Of a stretch of 64,000 bases of DNA, positions 52,000-60,648 are shown in pieces (the first letter of the stretch is position 1; each line of letters begins with the position of its first letter). The position numbers and the translations under genes are program-made. The stretch comes from an uncultured Clostridia bacterium (GTDB lineage Bacteria; Bacillota; Clostridia; Lachnospirales; Lachnospiraceae): the NCBI GenBank assembly GCA_947303805.1, contig CAMYZE010000005.1, positions 102,978 through 166,977 of the forward strand, given 5' to 3'. The notes under the pieces were generated by a model. It was not told the DNA's origin. It ran no database searches and saw nothing but the letters and a program-made list of their open reading frames with translations.

Positions 52000-52425
52000 T
52001 TATGAGTATTCTCTTTCCATTGCTTCTTTAGTTATTACCCATTGCTTCCCAAATTTTTGAGTATCAATACCATTTACAAATTTCCCCCTTGCTATAGCCT
52101 TGCGTATTGTACTATCGTCAAGGTTCCACATTTTTGTTGCTTCTCCTATTGATAATAGATTATCAAAATGTGTCTTAACAATTTTACCTTTTTCCCATAT
52201 TTCATCAGCAGATAAATCAATTTTGTCATCCCAGACAACGCCATATCCACCAATATCGACTTGACCATACATAAATAGATTGTTTTCTTTTAATTTATTA
52301 AATTGTTTAAGTTCTTTAAATAATGGTTTTAAATCATACTTTTTTGTGACGCCATTTGCAAATTGGGCACATATTATATAATTATCTAAAAATGAAGCCG
52401 ACATTATTTTATTAATCATAGGCAC
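52000..52425 (-). CDS. DUF2442 protein with a C-terminal helix-turn-helix
   Basis: The first half (MINKIMSASFLDNYIICAQF, KKYDLKPLFKELKQF, YGVVWDDKIDLSADEIWEKG) is a DUF2442 domain. The second half (SIGEATKMWNLDDSTIRKAI, GKQWVITKEAMER) is an excisionase/MerR-like DNA-binding domain. This is a good candidate regulator or antitoxin for the DUF4160 protein encoded 3 bases upstream, and could bind the dyads at 52697-52741. Confidence 0.72.
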   Translation of the reverse strand: MPMINKIMSASFLDNYIICAQFANGVTKKYDLKPLFKELKQFNKLKENNLFMYGQVDIGGYGVVWDDKIDLSADEIWEKGKIVKTHFDNLLSIGEATKMWNLDDSTIRKAIARGKFVNGIDTQKFGKQWVITKEAMEREYS

Positions 52426-52428
52426 CTC

Positions 52429-52680
52429 CTATTTTAATGGTTCAATTTCAACAAAGTCTTGTGTTTTCCAAATACGTTCAATTTCAGATTTATGCAATGA
52501 TATCCATTCTCTAACCAAAGCCAAAGCTTTTGGTGTAATATAACCATCTAAAACTTCACCATTCAAATCTATAGCTGCAGCATCATCACCATATATTGCA
52601 TGAATATGCGGTGGATTATGCTCGCTTTGTTTAAAATACATTTTAATTGAAATTCCATAAAACTTTGATAATAAAGGCAT
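52429..52680 (-). CDS. DUF4160 family small protein
   Basis: An 83-residue protein: FYGISIKMYFKQSEHNPPHIHAIYG, then LALVREWISLHKSEIERIW, the DUF4160 pattern with its conserved HNPPHIHA. DUF4160 and DUF2442 genes are commonly paired, and a toxin-antitoxin-like role has been suggested from that pairing; the activity is unknown. It is first in the operon, with AAGGAGG and an operator-bearing promoter upstream. Confidence 0.8.
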   Translation of the reverse strand: MPLLSKFYGISIKMYFKQSEHNPPHIHAIYGDDAAAIDLNGEVLDGYITPKALALVREWISLHKSEIERIWKTQDFVEIEPLK

Positions 52681-52696
52681 ATATCCTCCTTTTTAT

Positions 52697-52741
52697 AAAC
52701 TAATCATATCACGATACCGTGAAAATTGCAAGGATTAGTTT
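52697..52741 (-). promoter_or_regulatory. promoter with nested operator dyads for DUF4160-DUF2442
   Basis: TTGCAA (52726-52731), 17-base spacer, TATGAT (52703-52708). The spacer holds the dyad TCACG-N4-CGTGA (52709-52722). Around it, AAACTAATC (52697-52705) and GATTAGTTT (52733-52741) form a second, outer dyad. This is the pattern of an autoregulated operon. Confidence 0.75.
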
Positions 52742-52766
52742 AATAAATATAAGATAAAGATAGTGC

Positions 52767-52860
52767 AATAAAAGGGACGGTGATTATTATTGTTAAAAAC
52801 TCATCGTTTTTTGAAAAATCAATCATTGCTTTAAAAATATTTATCTGCGTCTCTTTTATT
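52767..52860. mobile_element. MITE-like element, copy 4
   Basis: 94 bp, left end AATAAAAGGGACGG intact, right end with two changes (TGCGTCTCTTTTATT). The interior is nearly identical to copy 5, which lies on the other side of the next gene. Confidence 0.85.
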
Positions 52861-52865
52861 TTTCT

Positions 52866-53759
52866 TTATTTATATTTATCAAATGGCCAGCCTTCAATTT
52901 TTGAATTACCATAATCAATTAATAGACTTCTTAATTCTTTACTATCCATCGGTTCTTCTTCCCATATAAATTCAAATATTACATCATCCAATTGTTCTTC
53001 ATGCACTTTATTTGGTATCATTTTTGCTTTATAATATCTTGTCTTGTCAAAATCTAATGTCTTAATATCAAATTCATATTTATTATTTGTGCTTTGAATA
53101 ACTGCATATTTATATTTATCAGTAGTTAATATACTCTTTAACATATAATTAGGATACTTTTCTTTAAATGCATCAGATACCTCAATCATAGAATTTTCAC
53201 AATCATTAATTTTAAATGGGTTTAAAATCATGTATAATAATCCTTCTATATTACTGTACATATCGTAATATATATATGTACTACCACTTTCATATGTTAC
53301 TCTCCGGTTTAATATTTCAATATCATCTAATTCATAAAACTCATTGATAACATACTTTACTCTCACTTCTTCAATCACACTAAAAAAATCAGTTTCGAGT
53401 ACTGGCAGATGACTTACTTGTATAGAACAAATTTTTTTGTCCTTATTATAATAACATAAATCATTCTGAAATTTACATTCTTGTCCTTCTTCATATTCTA
53501 TTATATCTTTTCCTCTATATTTTTTTTTGAAATTTTCAGACAAAGGTAATTCATCATAATCAACATCTCTATTTAGAACTTCTCCTATCACTTTTTCTAT
53601 ATAGAAATCATCAGATTCATATTTTTGTTTTCCTAATTCAATTTTTTTGTTTCTTTCTATTACATCTTTTATGCTTTTTGATAATTTAATTATTCCAACT
53701 ATTGCTAATATGCAAATTATAGCCAAACCTATTATTATATATTTTCTTTTATTATTCAT
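52866..53759 (-). CDS. membrane-anchored protein of unknown family
   Basis: A 297-residue protein with one N-terminal transmembrane helix (about 7-27) and a large extracytoplasmic or soluble part of mixed alpha/beta character. No motif recognised. It lies between two almost identical MITE-like copies (52767-52860 and 53869-53962). The stop codon is 6 bases from copy 4. No promoter or partner gene is evident. Confidence 0.5.
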   Translation of the reverse strand: MNNKRKYIIIGLAIICILAIVGIIKLSKSIKDVIERNKKIELGKQKYESDDFYIEKVIGEVLNRDVDYDELPLSENFKKKYRGKDIIEYEEGQECKFQNDLCYYNKDKKICSIQVSHLPVLETDFFSVIEEVRVKYVINEFYELDDIEILNRRVTYESGSTYIYYDMYSNIEGLLYMILNPFKINDCENSMIEVSDAFKEKYPNYMLKSILTTDKYKYAVIQSTNNKYEFDIKTLDFDKTRYYKAKMIPNKVHEEQLDDVIFEFIWEEEPMDSKELRSLLIDYGNSKIEGWPFDKYK

Positions 53760-53868
53760 ATATTTTTACTCCATCATTGTTTAATCTAATTATTACGGAA
53801 TATTTTAAATGATTTTGATATATGTCTTTATAAAAACTTTCACTAGGAATTATATGATCTACTTCTAA

Positions 53869-53962
53869 AATAAAAGGGACGGTGATTATTATTGTTAAAA
53901 ACTCATCGTTTTTTGAAAAATTAATCATTGCTTTAAAAATATTTATCTCCGTCCCTTTTATT
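53869..53962. mobile_element. MITE-like element, copy 5 (best preserved)
   Basis: 94 bp with perfect 14-bp terminal inverted repeats AATAAAAGGGACGG (53869-53882) and CCGTCCCTTTTATT (53949-53962). Non-coding interior. It is a good reference copy for the family. Confidence 0.88.
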
Positions 53963-53983
53963 TATAAATAATTAGGCAAAATA

Positions 53984-54967
53984 TTATTGCTTTAGTTCTA
54001 GTAAAGCCTTAAATAAAATTACCGCTTTATCATATTCCATATATTTTTCGGCGTCCACCTCTTTATCAAGTATTTTTCTCACTGCCACTTCTGGATGAAA
54101 TTGAACTCCGATACAAAATCTCTTATCTGGTCTTTCCACAGCTTCAATAATCTTATATCCATCAGTATCAGTATATGCTGTCACCACAAGTCTGGTATTA
54201 TCAACACTCTCCACTGCTTGGTGATGCCATGATGGAACTTTATCTATAATATCTCTTCCATAAATTTGGTATAATAATGATTCTTTAGATGATACAGTTA
54301 CAGAATGAGGCATAAAATCATTTTTATCTATATCACGATGTAACAATTGATATTGTAATCCTTGGTTTGTATACCAAGTAGAAATATCTTGTATCATATC
54401 TGCTCCAGAAACTACTGACAACATTTGCATCCCTCTACAGATACATAGCATTGGGATATCATTTTCAAGACAATACGAGAGAAGCAAATAATCTGATACA
54501 TCTCTTTCTGCGCTATATTCACTATCATCTAAAATCCAATGCCATTCCTCTACATCGTAGTATAGCGTCGGACATATATCTACGCCACCTGGAAATACTA
54601 CGCAATCAACGCCTTTCATAACTTCTTTTACATTAGAATTTTGCCATGTATTTATCTTTATTTGTTTTGCAGCATCTAATGTCAATATCCCATTTTCATC
54701 TGTCGCATCAATAATCTTATTGTTTTCATCATATTTAAGGTCTGCTGATTTCACTTGTTCTAATACTACTGGCTTTGCTCCAACTGCTTCTATAGTCTTA
54801 AGTGTACTAATAAAACTATATGAGTCTTTAGTATTACTCCATGCGACATATATGTTTTGTGAAGATTTAAATTCTTTATTGCTACATGCATATAGCAAAT
54901 TAAAAACTATTATGCAAAATAACAATGTTATACTTTTTACTATCTTACTTTTTTTACTAAAAACCAT
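53984..54967 (-). CDS. peptidase C26 / gamma-glutamyl-GABA hydrolase-like lipoprotein
   Basis: Lipobox LLYAC puts the lipid Cys near residue 28, unusual for this normally cytoplasmic class I glutamine amidotransferase family. The triad is visible: nucleophile Cys in MLCICRGMQML, and His-Glu in GVQFHPEVA; VVFPGGVDICP is the oxyanion-region motif. It should cleave gamma-glutamyl bonds outside the cell, perhaps in peptidoglycan or gamma-glutamyl compounds. It is 31 bases after the TSCPD gene. Confidence 0.8.
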   Translation of the reverse strand: MVFSKKSKIVKSITLLFCIIVFNLLYACSNKEFKSSQNIYVAWSNTKDSYSFISTLKTIEAVGAKPVVLEQVKSADLKYDENNKIIDATDENGILTLDAAKQIKINTWQNSNVKEVMKGVDCVVFPGGVDICPTLYYDVEEWHWILDDSEYSAERDVSDYLLLSYCLENDIPMLCICRGMQMLSVVSGADMIQDISTWYTNQGLQYQLLHRDIDKNDFMPHSVTVSSKESLLYQIYGRDIIDKVPSWHHQAVESVDNTRLVVTAYTDTDGYKIIEAVERPDKRFCIGVQFHPEVAVRKILDKEVDAEKYMEYDKAVILFKALLELKQ

Positions 54968-54998
54968 ATTTCTACCTTAAATGAAAAAAGCGTACCTA

Positions 54999-55250
54999 TT
55001 ATTGCACTGCTTTCTCTATAGCTATAGCTAGTTGATCAGCACAAGATGTTCCACGGTTACCACATTCATTGCCCTTTAAAATGCTAGCAATTTCTTTTGC
55101 ATCCTTACCTTCAACAAGTTTTCCGATGGCTTTAAGATTTCCATTGCAACCGCCAAGAAATCTAAGATTATAAATCTTACCATCTTCAATTTCAAATTTT
55201 ATTTCTCTTGCACAGACACCCTGCGGTGTAAATACATATTCTTTGCTCAT
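54999..55250 (-). CDS. TSCPD-domain protein (TIGR03905-like)
   Basis: An 83-residue protein with FTPQGVCAREIKFEIEDGKI, FLGGCNGNLKAIGKLVEG and the defining RGTSCADQLAIAI near the C-terminus. It resembles the C-terminal domain of B12-dependent ribonucleotide reductases and is common in Clostridia; function unknown. Conserved cysteines (four) suggest metal or thiol chemistry. Confidence 0.85.
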   Translation of the reverse strand: MSKEYVFTPQGVCAREIKFEIEDGKIYNLRFLGGCNGNLKAIGKLVEGKDAKEIASILKGNECGNRGTSCADQLAIAIEKAVQ

Positions 55251-55330
55251 AATTTGTATCCTTTAAATTTAATAATATTAAATTCCTTATAATTCTCAAT
55301 CTTTGAAATAAAAGTGACATTATTGCTATA

Positions 55331-55353
55331 AAAATAACACTATTAAAGAGTGT
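55331..55353 (-). terminator. weak intrinsic terminator after argH
   Basis: ACACT and AGTGT arms, loop of 7, then TATTTTTAT on the minus strand. Short stem; moderate support. Confidence 0.45.
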
Positions 55354-55387
55354 CCATAACAATGAAATGTAATCAAAGATTAAATTT

Positions 55388-56857
55388 CTATTTTTTTAGA
55401 AATGAAATCTGCCTATCAATGTTTTTAGGCGACGACCCGCCAATGCTTGTTCTTCTTTTAACGCAAGTTTCTAAATCAATGAACTTATATACATCTTTAT
55501 CAAACAATTTCGAAAACTTTTTATACACTTCTAATGGTAGATTCTCTAAAGTTAGTAATGTCGGCACAGCGGGCTCGCAAAGCTCGCCCCTACACTGTGA
55601 TTGTCTGTTACAACTCTCTACATGTGTGTCCCTTTTATTGCAATAATTATCTCCGTCCCTTTTATTCTTCAAGCAGTAACTAACAATCTCCCCAGATATT
55701 TTATATGCATCTCTAAATGCCATCCCTTTAGTCACAAGATAGTCTGCAAGGTCTGTTGCATTTATGAAACCCGCACTTGCATCTTCCCTCATTCTCTCTT
55801 TATTAATTTTCATAGTTGAAAGCATTTCAATAAATATACTGAGAGAGTTTTTTACGGTGTCTATAGAGTCAAATATCAATTCTTTATCTTCCTGCATATC
55901 TTTATTATACGCAAGTGGCAAGCCTTTAAGTAGTGTAAGAATATTCATCAGATTGCCAAAAACTCTTCCGGTTTTTCCTCTTACGAGTTCTGCCATGTCC
56001 GAATTTTTCTTTTGTGGCATAATTGACGAACCAGTTGTCACTGCATCAGATAATTCTATATAATCAAACTCAGCACTTGTGAATATAATCATCTCCTCAG
56101 CAAGTCTTGATAAATGCATTGCAATGATAGAAAGGTCCGAAGCAAACTCGACTATAAAGTCTCTATCAGAAACTGCATCAATTGAGTTTTCACACACACC
56201 GTCCATGTCAAGTAATTTTGCCTCGTAAACTCTATCAGTCTTGTAAGTAGTGCCAGCAAGCGCACAGGCGCCTATAGGAGATATATTTACTCTCTTATAT
56301 AAATCATAAAGTCTCTCCATATCTCTCTTAAACATCATACCATATGCAAGTATATAATGAGCAAATGTTATAGGTTGGGCTTTCTGCAAATGAGTGAAGC
56401 CAGACATTATTGTGTCGCGATTTTTGTTTGCAATATCTATAATTAAACTTATAAGCTTATCTATAGTAAAATTTATAAGCGTAATTTCTTTTCTTAAATT
56501 AAGTCTAATATCAAGTGCCACCTGGTCATTTCTACTTCTCGCCGTATGTAGTTTCTTACCAACTACACCTATTCTCTTTGTAAGCACTTCTTCGACAAAC
56601 ATATGTATATCTTCTGCTTTCTCATCAATTTTAAGTTTACCAGACTCAATGTCTTTTAAAATCTTTGACAAACCATCAGAAATCTTTTTTGCCTCACTCT
56701 TTGTTATGACATTACAATGAGAGAGCATAGCAACATGTGCCATGCTCCCCTCTATGTCTTCTTTATACATTCTTTTATCAATTTTTATTGATGAGTTGAA
56801 CTCATCGGCAAGCACACTTGTTTTTGCAGATGTGCGGCCTTTCCATAGTTTTGACAT
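55388..56857 (-). CDS. argH: argininosuccinate lyase with a repeat-derived insertion
   Basis: Splits argininosuccinate to arginine and fumarate. LHTARSRNDQVALDIRL and the fumarase signature GSSIMPQKKNSDMAELVRG are intact, as are GFTHLQKAQP and SDRDFIVEFASDL. Near residue 400 the normal text YCLKN-KTLENLP is split by about 36 residues encoded by two repeats (55560-55666); the frame is kept and the C-terminal VYKKFSKLFDKDVYKF continues. The length, 489, exceeds the usual 460 or so for this reason. It may still be active, since the catalytic parts are upstream. Confidence 0.9.
   Translation of the reverse strand: MSKLWKGRTSAKTSVLADEFNSSIKIDKRMYKEDIEGSMAHVAMLSHCNVITKSEAKKISDGLSKILKDIESGKLKIDEKAEDIHMFVEEVLTKRIGVVGKKLHTARSRNDQVALDIRLNLRKEITLINFTIDKLISLIIDIANKNRDTIMSGFTHLQKAQPITFAHYILAYGMMFKRDMERLYDLYKRVNISPIGACALAGTTYKTDRVYEAKLLDMDGVCENSIDAVSDRDFIVEFASDLSIIAMHLSRLAEEMIIFTSAEFDYIELSDAVTTGSSIMPQKKNSDMAELVRGKTGRVFGNLMNILTLLKGLPLAYNKDMQEDKELIFDSIDTVKNSLSIFIEMLSTMKINKERMREDASAGFINATDLADYLVTKGMAFRDAYKISGEIVSYCLKNKRDGDNYCNKRDTHVESCNRQSQCRGELCEPAVPTLLTLENLPLEVYKKFSKLFDKDVYKFIDLETCVKRRTSIGGSSPKNIDRQISFLKK
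55571..55666. mobile_element. MITE-like remnant plus 23-bp element inserted inside argH
   Basis: Two ends of the MITE-like family (55628-55639 and 55653-55666) and one 23-bp element (55571-55593) lie within the argH frame. They are translated as [13 protein letters not shown] and RGELCEP. The MITE-like part is almost the same as the one between argG and the ABC ATPase (58124-58194). Confidence 0.85.
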
Positions 56858-56870
56858 ATGATTCCTTTTC

Positions 56871-56893
56871 GGGCTCGTAAAACTCGCCCCTAC
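56871..56893 (-). repeat. 23-bp dispersed element at the argG-argH border
   Basis: A clean copy between argG and argH. It contains the argG TAG stop codon (56890-56892). Confidence 0.85.
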
Positions 56894-58119
56894 ATAAGCC
56901 CATTTTTCTTTTTCATTAGTGAGTTGACTTTTGTTGAGAGTCCAAATAGGTTGATAAATCCAGTCGCATCCGCTTGGTTATAATCGCTCTCTCCAAATGT
57001 ACAAAGCTCGTCATCATATAATGAATATGGACTGCTAAGCCCCGCTTTAATTATATTTCCTTTATACAGTTTTAGTTTTACTACACCAGTAACTGTCTCT
57101 TGAGTTTTATCTACAAATGCAGATAGTGCCTCTCTTAGAGGTGAGAACCAATGACCATTATATACAAGCTCTGCAAAAGTAATTGCAAGTTTTTGTTTCT
57201 CATGGAGTGTCATCTTATCAAGGCAGATTGTCTCAAGCGCCTCGTGAGCTCTATAAAGTATTGTTCCACCTGGTGTCTCATACACCCCTCTACACTTCAT
57301 ACCTACAAGTCTATTTTCAACGATGTCAAGAAGACCTACGCCATTTTCTCCACCTATTTTATTTAGTTCTAAAATAATATCTTTAGCGGATTTTTTGGTA
57401 CAATTTAATTCAATAGGGACTCCTTTTTCAAATTTAATAGTTATATATGTTGGCTCATCCTTGGCTTTCATCGGTGATACACCCATTTCCAAGAAACCCT
57501 CTTTATCATACTGAGGTTCATTTCCTATATCTTCAAGGTCTAAACCTTCATGTGATAAATGCCATAAGTTTTTATCTTTTGAATAATTTGTTTCTCTATT
57601 TATTTTCAAAGGAACATTATGTTTTTCGGCATAATCAATCTCTTCTTCACGAGATTTTATATTCCACTCTCTCCAAGGAGCAATTATTGGCATATCAGGT
57701 GCAAAATGCTTTACGGCTAATTCAAATCTTACTTGGTCATTTCCTTTACCTGTGCAGCCATGAACTATAGCATCAGCATTTTCTTTAAGTGCAATCTCAA
57801 CTAGCCCTTTCGCTATACAAGGTCTCGCATGACTTGTGCCAAGAAGATAATCTTCATAAATTGCTCCGGCCTTCATAGTTGGAATTATGTAGTTATCTAC
57901 ATAGTCATCCTTTAAGTCAAGAACATACAATTTTGATGCACCAGTCTTTTTTGCTTTTTCTTCAAGACCTTCAAGTTCATCGCCTTGGCCCACATCGCCA
58001 GACACTGCGATTACTTCGCAGTTGTTATAGTTTTCTTTAAGCCATGGTATTATAATTGAGGTATCTAGACCTCCGCTATAGGCTAAAACTACTTTTTTTA
58101 TTTTATTCTTGTCAATCAT
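56890..58119 (-). CDS. argG: argininosuccinate synthase
   Basis: Joins citrulline and aspartate with ATP. The N-terminal PP-loop [17 protein letters not shown] and [37 protein letters not shown] are signatures. Start ATG 58119 ([11 protein letters not shown]): the only Shine-Dalgarno-like sequence, GGGACGG at 58128-58134, belongs to the MITE-like element. A GTG at 58128 is possible. The stop codon is inside a 23-bp element copy. It is fourth in the ABC-argG-argH operon. Confidence 0.95.
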   Translation of the reverse strand: MIDKNKIKKVVLAYSGGLDTSIIIPWLKENYNNCEVIAVSGDVGQGDELEGLEEKAKKTGASKLYVLDLKDDYVDNYIIPTMKAGAIYEDYLLGTSHARPCIAKGLVEIALKENADAIVHGCTGKGNDQVRFELAVKHFAPDMPIIAPWREWNIKSREEEIDYAEKHNVPLKINRETNYSKDKNLWHLSHEGLDLEDIGNEPQYDKEGFLEMGVSPMKAKDEPTYITIKFEKGVPIELNCTKKSAKDIILELNKIGGENGVGLLDIVENRLVGMKCRGVYETPGGTILYRAHEALETICLDKMTLHEKQKLAITFAELVYNGHWFSPLREALSAFVDKTQETVTGVVKLKLYKGNIIKAGLSSPYSLYDDELCTFGESDYNQADATGFINLFGLSTKVNSLMKKKNGLM

Positions 58120-58123
58120 AATT

Positions 58124-58194
58124 ATCACCGTCCCTTTTATTGCAATAATAATCTCCGTCCCTTTTATTCTACGTCCCTTTTATTCCTTTTATTC
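58124..58194. mobile_element. MITE-like element ends between argG and the ABC ATPase gene
   Basis: Copy 7: element ends at 58126-58141 and around 58154-58168, followed by two more partial ends to 58194. The central part is only TGCAATAATAATCT. It supplies the region upstream of argG and reaches the ATPase stop codon. Confidence 0.75.
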
Positions 58195-58925
58195 TACAAC
58201 ACTTTACTTAAGAAGTTTTTAAGCCTTTCATTGTTTGGGTCTTTGAAAAACTTATCGGGGTTATTTTCATATGCGAATTGTCCTTGGTCAAGAAATGCCA
58301 CACGATTAGCAACCTCTCTAGCAAATCCCATTTCATGAGTGACTACAACCATAGTCATCTTCTCTTTAGCAAGTTCCTTCATAACATCAAGAACTTCTCC
58401 AACCATTTCTGGGTCAAGAGCAGATGTAGGCTCATCAAATAACATAACATCTGGATTCATCATAAGGCTTCTCACTATAGCAACTCTTTGTTTCTGCCCG
58501 CCAGAAAGCATATTTGGATAAGTATCTTTTTTATCCATAAGACCAACTCGATTTAAAAGTTCTTTCGCCTTACTTTCAGCTTCATCTTTACTGAGTTTTA
58601 ATACATTGATAGGTGAAAGAGTCATATTTTCCATAATAGTCAAATGTGGAAAGAGGTTAAAATGTTGAAACACCATCCCTATTTTCTTTCTTACGTTATC
58701 AATGTTCGTTTTTGGATCAGTTATATCCGTTCCTTCAAAATATATCTTTCCACTTGTAGGCATCTCAAGTAAATTAAGAGACCTAAGAAATGTTGATTTA
58801 CCACCACCACTTGGTCCTACAAGGCAAAGTACATCACCTCTATTGATATCAGTAGTGATATGATCAAGGACAAGATGGTCACCGAAGCTTTTACATAATT
58901 CTTTGATTTCAAGCAATTTATCCAT
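58194..58925 (-). CDS. amino-acid ABC transporter ATP-binding protein (GlnQ/ArtP type)
   Basis: ATPase of a polar amino-acid importer. From ATG 58925 ([15 protein letters not shown]): Walker [10 protein letters not shown], signature LSGGQKQRV, Walker [15 protein letters not shown], and the family text [22 protein letters not shown]. It follows the permease stop by one base. Its partner genes share an ARG-box promoter with argG and argH, so arginine or a precursor is the likely substrate. Confidence 0.93.
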   Translation of the reverse strand: MDKLLEIKELCKSFGDHLVLDHITTDINRGDVLCLVGPSGGGKSTFLRSLNLLEMPTSGKIYFEGTDITDPKTNIDNVRKKIGMVFQHFNLFPHLTIMENMTLSPINVLKLSKDEAESKAKELLNRVGLMDKKDTYPNMLSGGQKQRVAIVRSLMMNPDVMLFDEPTSALDPEMVGEVLDVMKELAKEKMTMVVVTHEMGFAREVANRVAFLDQGQFAYENNPDKFFKDPNNERLKNFLSKVL

Positions 58926-58926
58926 A

Positions 58927-59655
58927 CTAATTTGTCCTCTCATTCTTTCTTAAACTTACTTCCAATTTCTTTACAAATGCGGAAAATATACAAGTGAGAA
59001 GCAAATAAACACCTGCTACTATTAAAAGCGGTGTCCAAGCATCATAAGTTCTCGATCTTATGATGTCTCCACCTTTAGTCAAATCTTGAACGGCCACATA
59101 TCCCGCGACAGAAGTCTCTTTTATAAGAACTATAAATTCATTACAGAGTGATGGCAAGACTACCTTAAATGCTTGAGGTACAATTATTAATCTCATAGTA
59201 TCAAGGTATGAAAGTCCAAGTGACCTTCCAGCTTCCATTTGTCCCTGGTCAATAGACATAAGTCCTGATCTAAATATCTCTGCCACATAGGCACTTGAAT
59301 TAAGTCCGAATCCTATTATAGCAATGAGGACTCCACTCGCATTCCTTGATGTAAATATACAAAAGAACAAAATCATAAGTTGAATTACAACTGGAGTTCC
59401 CCTTATAATTGTTATATATAGTTGACATATAGCATTAGCAAATTTAATTAATACTCTAAGTATGGCATTTGAATTCTTTAGACCATTGGTATTATCATAA
59501 GTTGTTCTTATGAGAGAGATTAATAGTCCAAGCACTATACCGACAATCGTGGCAAATAGTGTAATTATCATTGTATTCTTTAAGCCATCAATAAGATATA
59601 TGTACCTATTATCTTTTATTAAATTTAATTGTAATGCTTTAATTATATTTTCCAT
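58927..59655 (-). CDS. amino-acid ABC transporter permease (HisM type)
   Basis: A 242-residue protein with five hydrophobic helices. The EAA loop region is [25 protein letters not shown] in two parts, and [15 protein letters not shown] is the polar amino-acid permease motif. It works as a dimer with the ATPase and the lipoprotein encoded on either side. Confidence 0.92.
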   Translation of the reverse strand: MENIIKALQLNLIKDNRYIYLIDGLKNTMIITLFATIVGIVLGLLISLIRTTYDNTNGLKNSNAILRVLIKFANAICQLYITIIRGTPVVIQLMILFFCIFTSRNASGVLIAIIGFGLNSSAYVAEIFRSGLMSIDQGQMEAGRSLGLSYLDTMRLIIVPQAFKVVLPSLCNEFIVLIKETSVAGYVAVQDLTKGGDIIRSRTYDAWTPLLIVAGVYLLLTCIFSAFVKKLEVSLRKNERTN

Positions 59656-59659
59656 GAAA

Positions 59660-60421
59660 TTACTTAATATATTTACTTACGATAGCTTGAAGTTCTCCGT
59701 TTGACTTAATCTCATCAATTACTGAGTTCAATTTATTTAATAAATCAGTGTTACCTTTCTTAACTGCGATTGCATACTCTTCCTCTGCATAAGCTGTCTC
59801 TAAAATTTTAAATGCAGTAGAATCCTGCTCAACGATAGCACTTGCAACTTGATCATCAACAACCACTGCATCAATCTTTCCTGATTTCATAGCTTGGAAA
59901 CCATCAATGATCTTAGAGTATCTCTCAATAGCTGCGTCACCAAAATCTCCAGAACAATAGATATCACCAGTAGTTCCTGTCTGAACACCAATCTTCTTTC
60001 CCTCTAAACTATTTGCAGATGAAATTGTACTATCAATTGGCACAACAATAGCTTGAACTGCTTTTTGATAAGTGTGTGTGAAATCTACACTCTCCTTGCG
60101 ATCTTCAGTAACAGTCATACCAGCCATAGCAAAATCTGCCTTTCCGCTCATAACAGTTGGGATAAGTGAATCAAATGCGATATCAAGTATCTCTACTTCT
60201 ACTCCAAGTTTTTCACCAATAAGTTTTGCACATTCAACATCGATTCCCATAAATTTTCCGCCATCCTTATACTCATAAGGTGGGAACTCTGCATTAGTAC
60301 ACATAACTAGTTTTGTTGCTGTGCCATCTGCACTTGCTGTTGTTGTGGCAGCTTTTTGACCACATGCTACTAATCCTAAAATCATAACGATTGATAAAAC
60401 TAAAGATAAAAACTTTTTCAT
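59660..60421 (-). CDS. amino-acid ABC transporter substrate-binding lipoprotein
   Basis: A family 3 solute-binding protein. Lipobox GLVAC puts the lipid Cys at residue 20; NAEFPPYEYKDGGKFMGIDVE, SGKADFAMAGMTVTEDRKESVDF and GVQTGTTGD are standard motifs. It is the first gene after the ARG-box promoter and is expected to bind arginine or a related amino acid; the ligand is inferred from this context. Confidence 0.92.
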   Translation of the reverse strand: MKKFLSLVLSIVMILGLVACGQKAATTTASADGTATKLVMCTNAEFPPYEYKDGGKFMGIDVECAKLIGEKLGVEVEILDIAFDSLIPTVMSGKADFAMAGMTVTEDRKESVDFTHTYQKAVQAIVVPIDSTISSANSLEGKKIGVQTGTTGDIYCSGDFGDAAIERYSKIIDGFQAMKSGKIDAVVVDDQVASAIVEQDSTAFKILETAYAEEEYAIAVKKGNTDLLNKLNSVIDEIKSNGELQAIVSKYIK

Positions 60422-60477
60422 AATTTTTTTCCTCCAATAAGTTATATATTATTCTTCTAATGTGTATACATCAAAAA

Positions 60478-60521
60478 TGAATAATTATGCAAAATTATAT
60501 CACATTTGCGCGATTTGTCAA
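60478..60521 (-). promoter_or_regulatory. promoter and ARG box of the ABC-argG-argH operon
   Basis: TTGACA (60516-60521), 16-base spacer, TATAAT (60494-60499). The ARG box TGAATAATTATGCA (60478-60491) matches the ArgR site TGAATWWWWATTCA at 13 of 14 bases and covers the start point. Other AT-rich partial boxes lie nearby. ArgR with arginine would repress. Confidence 0.8.
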
Positions 60522-60602
60522 GTAAAATATTTATATTTATACATAATATACGCAAAATGTCGCAATTTTATGCAAAAGACATCACTTTTAATCAAAAAAA
60601 AT

Positions 60603-60629
60603 AAAAAAAACGGCGATAATCGCCGTTTT
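60603..60629 (-). terminator. intrinsic terminator after the surface-protein pair
   Basis: ACGGCGA, loop TAA, TCGCCGT, with a run of A on the plus strand that is a T-run on the minus strand. Confidence 0.9.
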
Positions 60630-60648
60630 ATATATAAATAATTACTTC

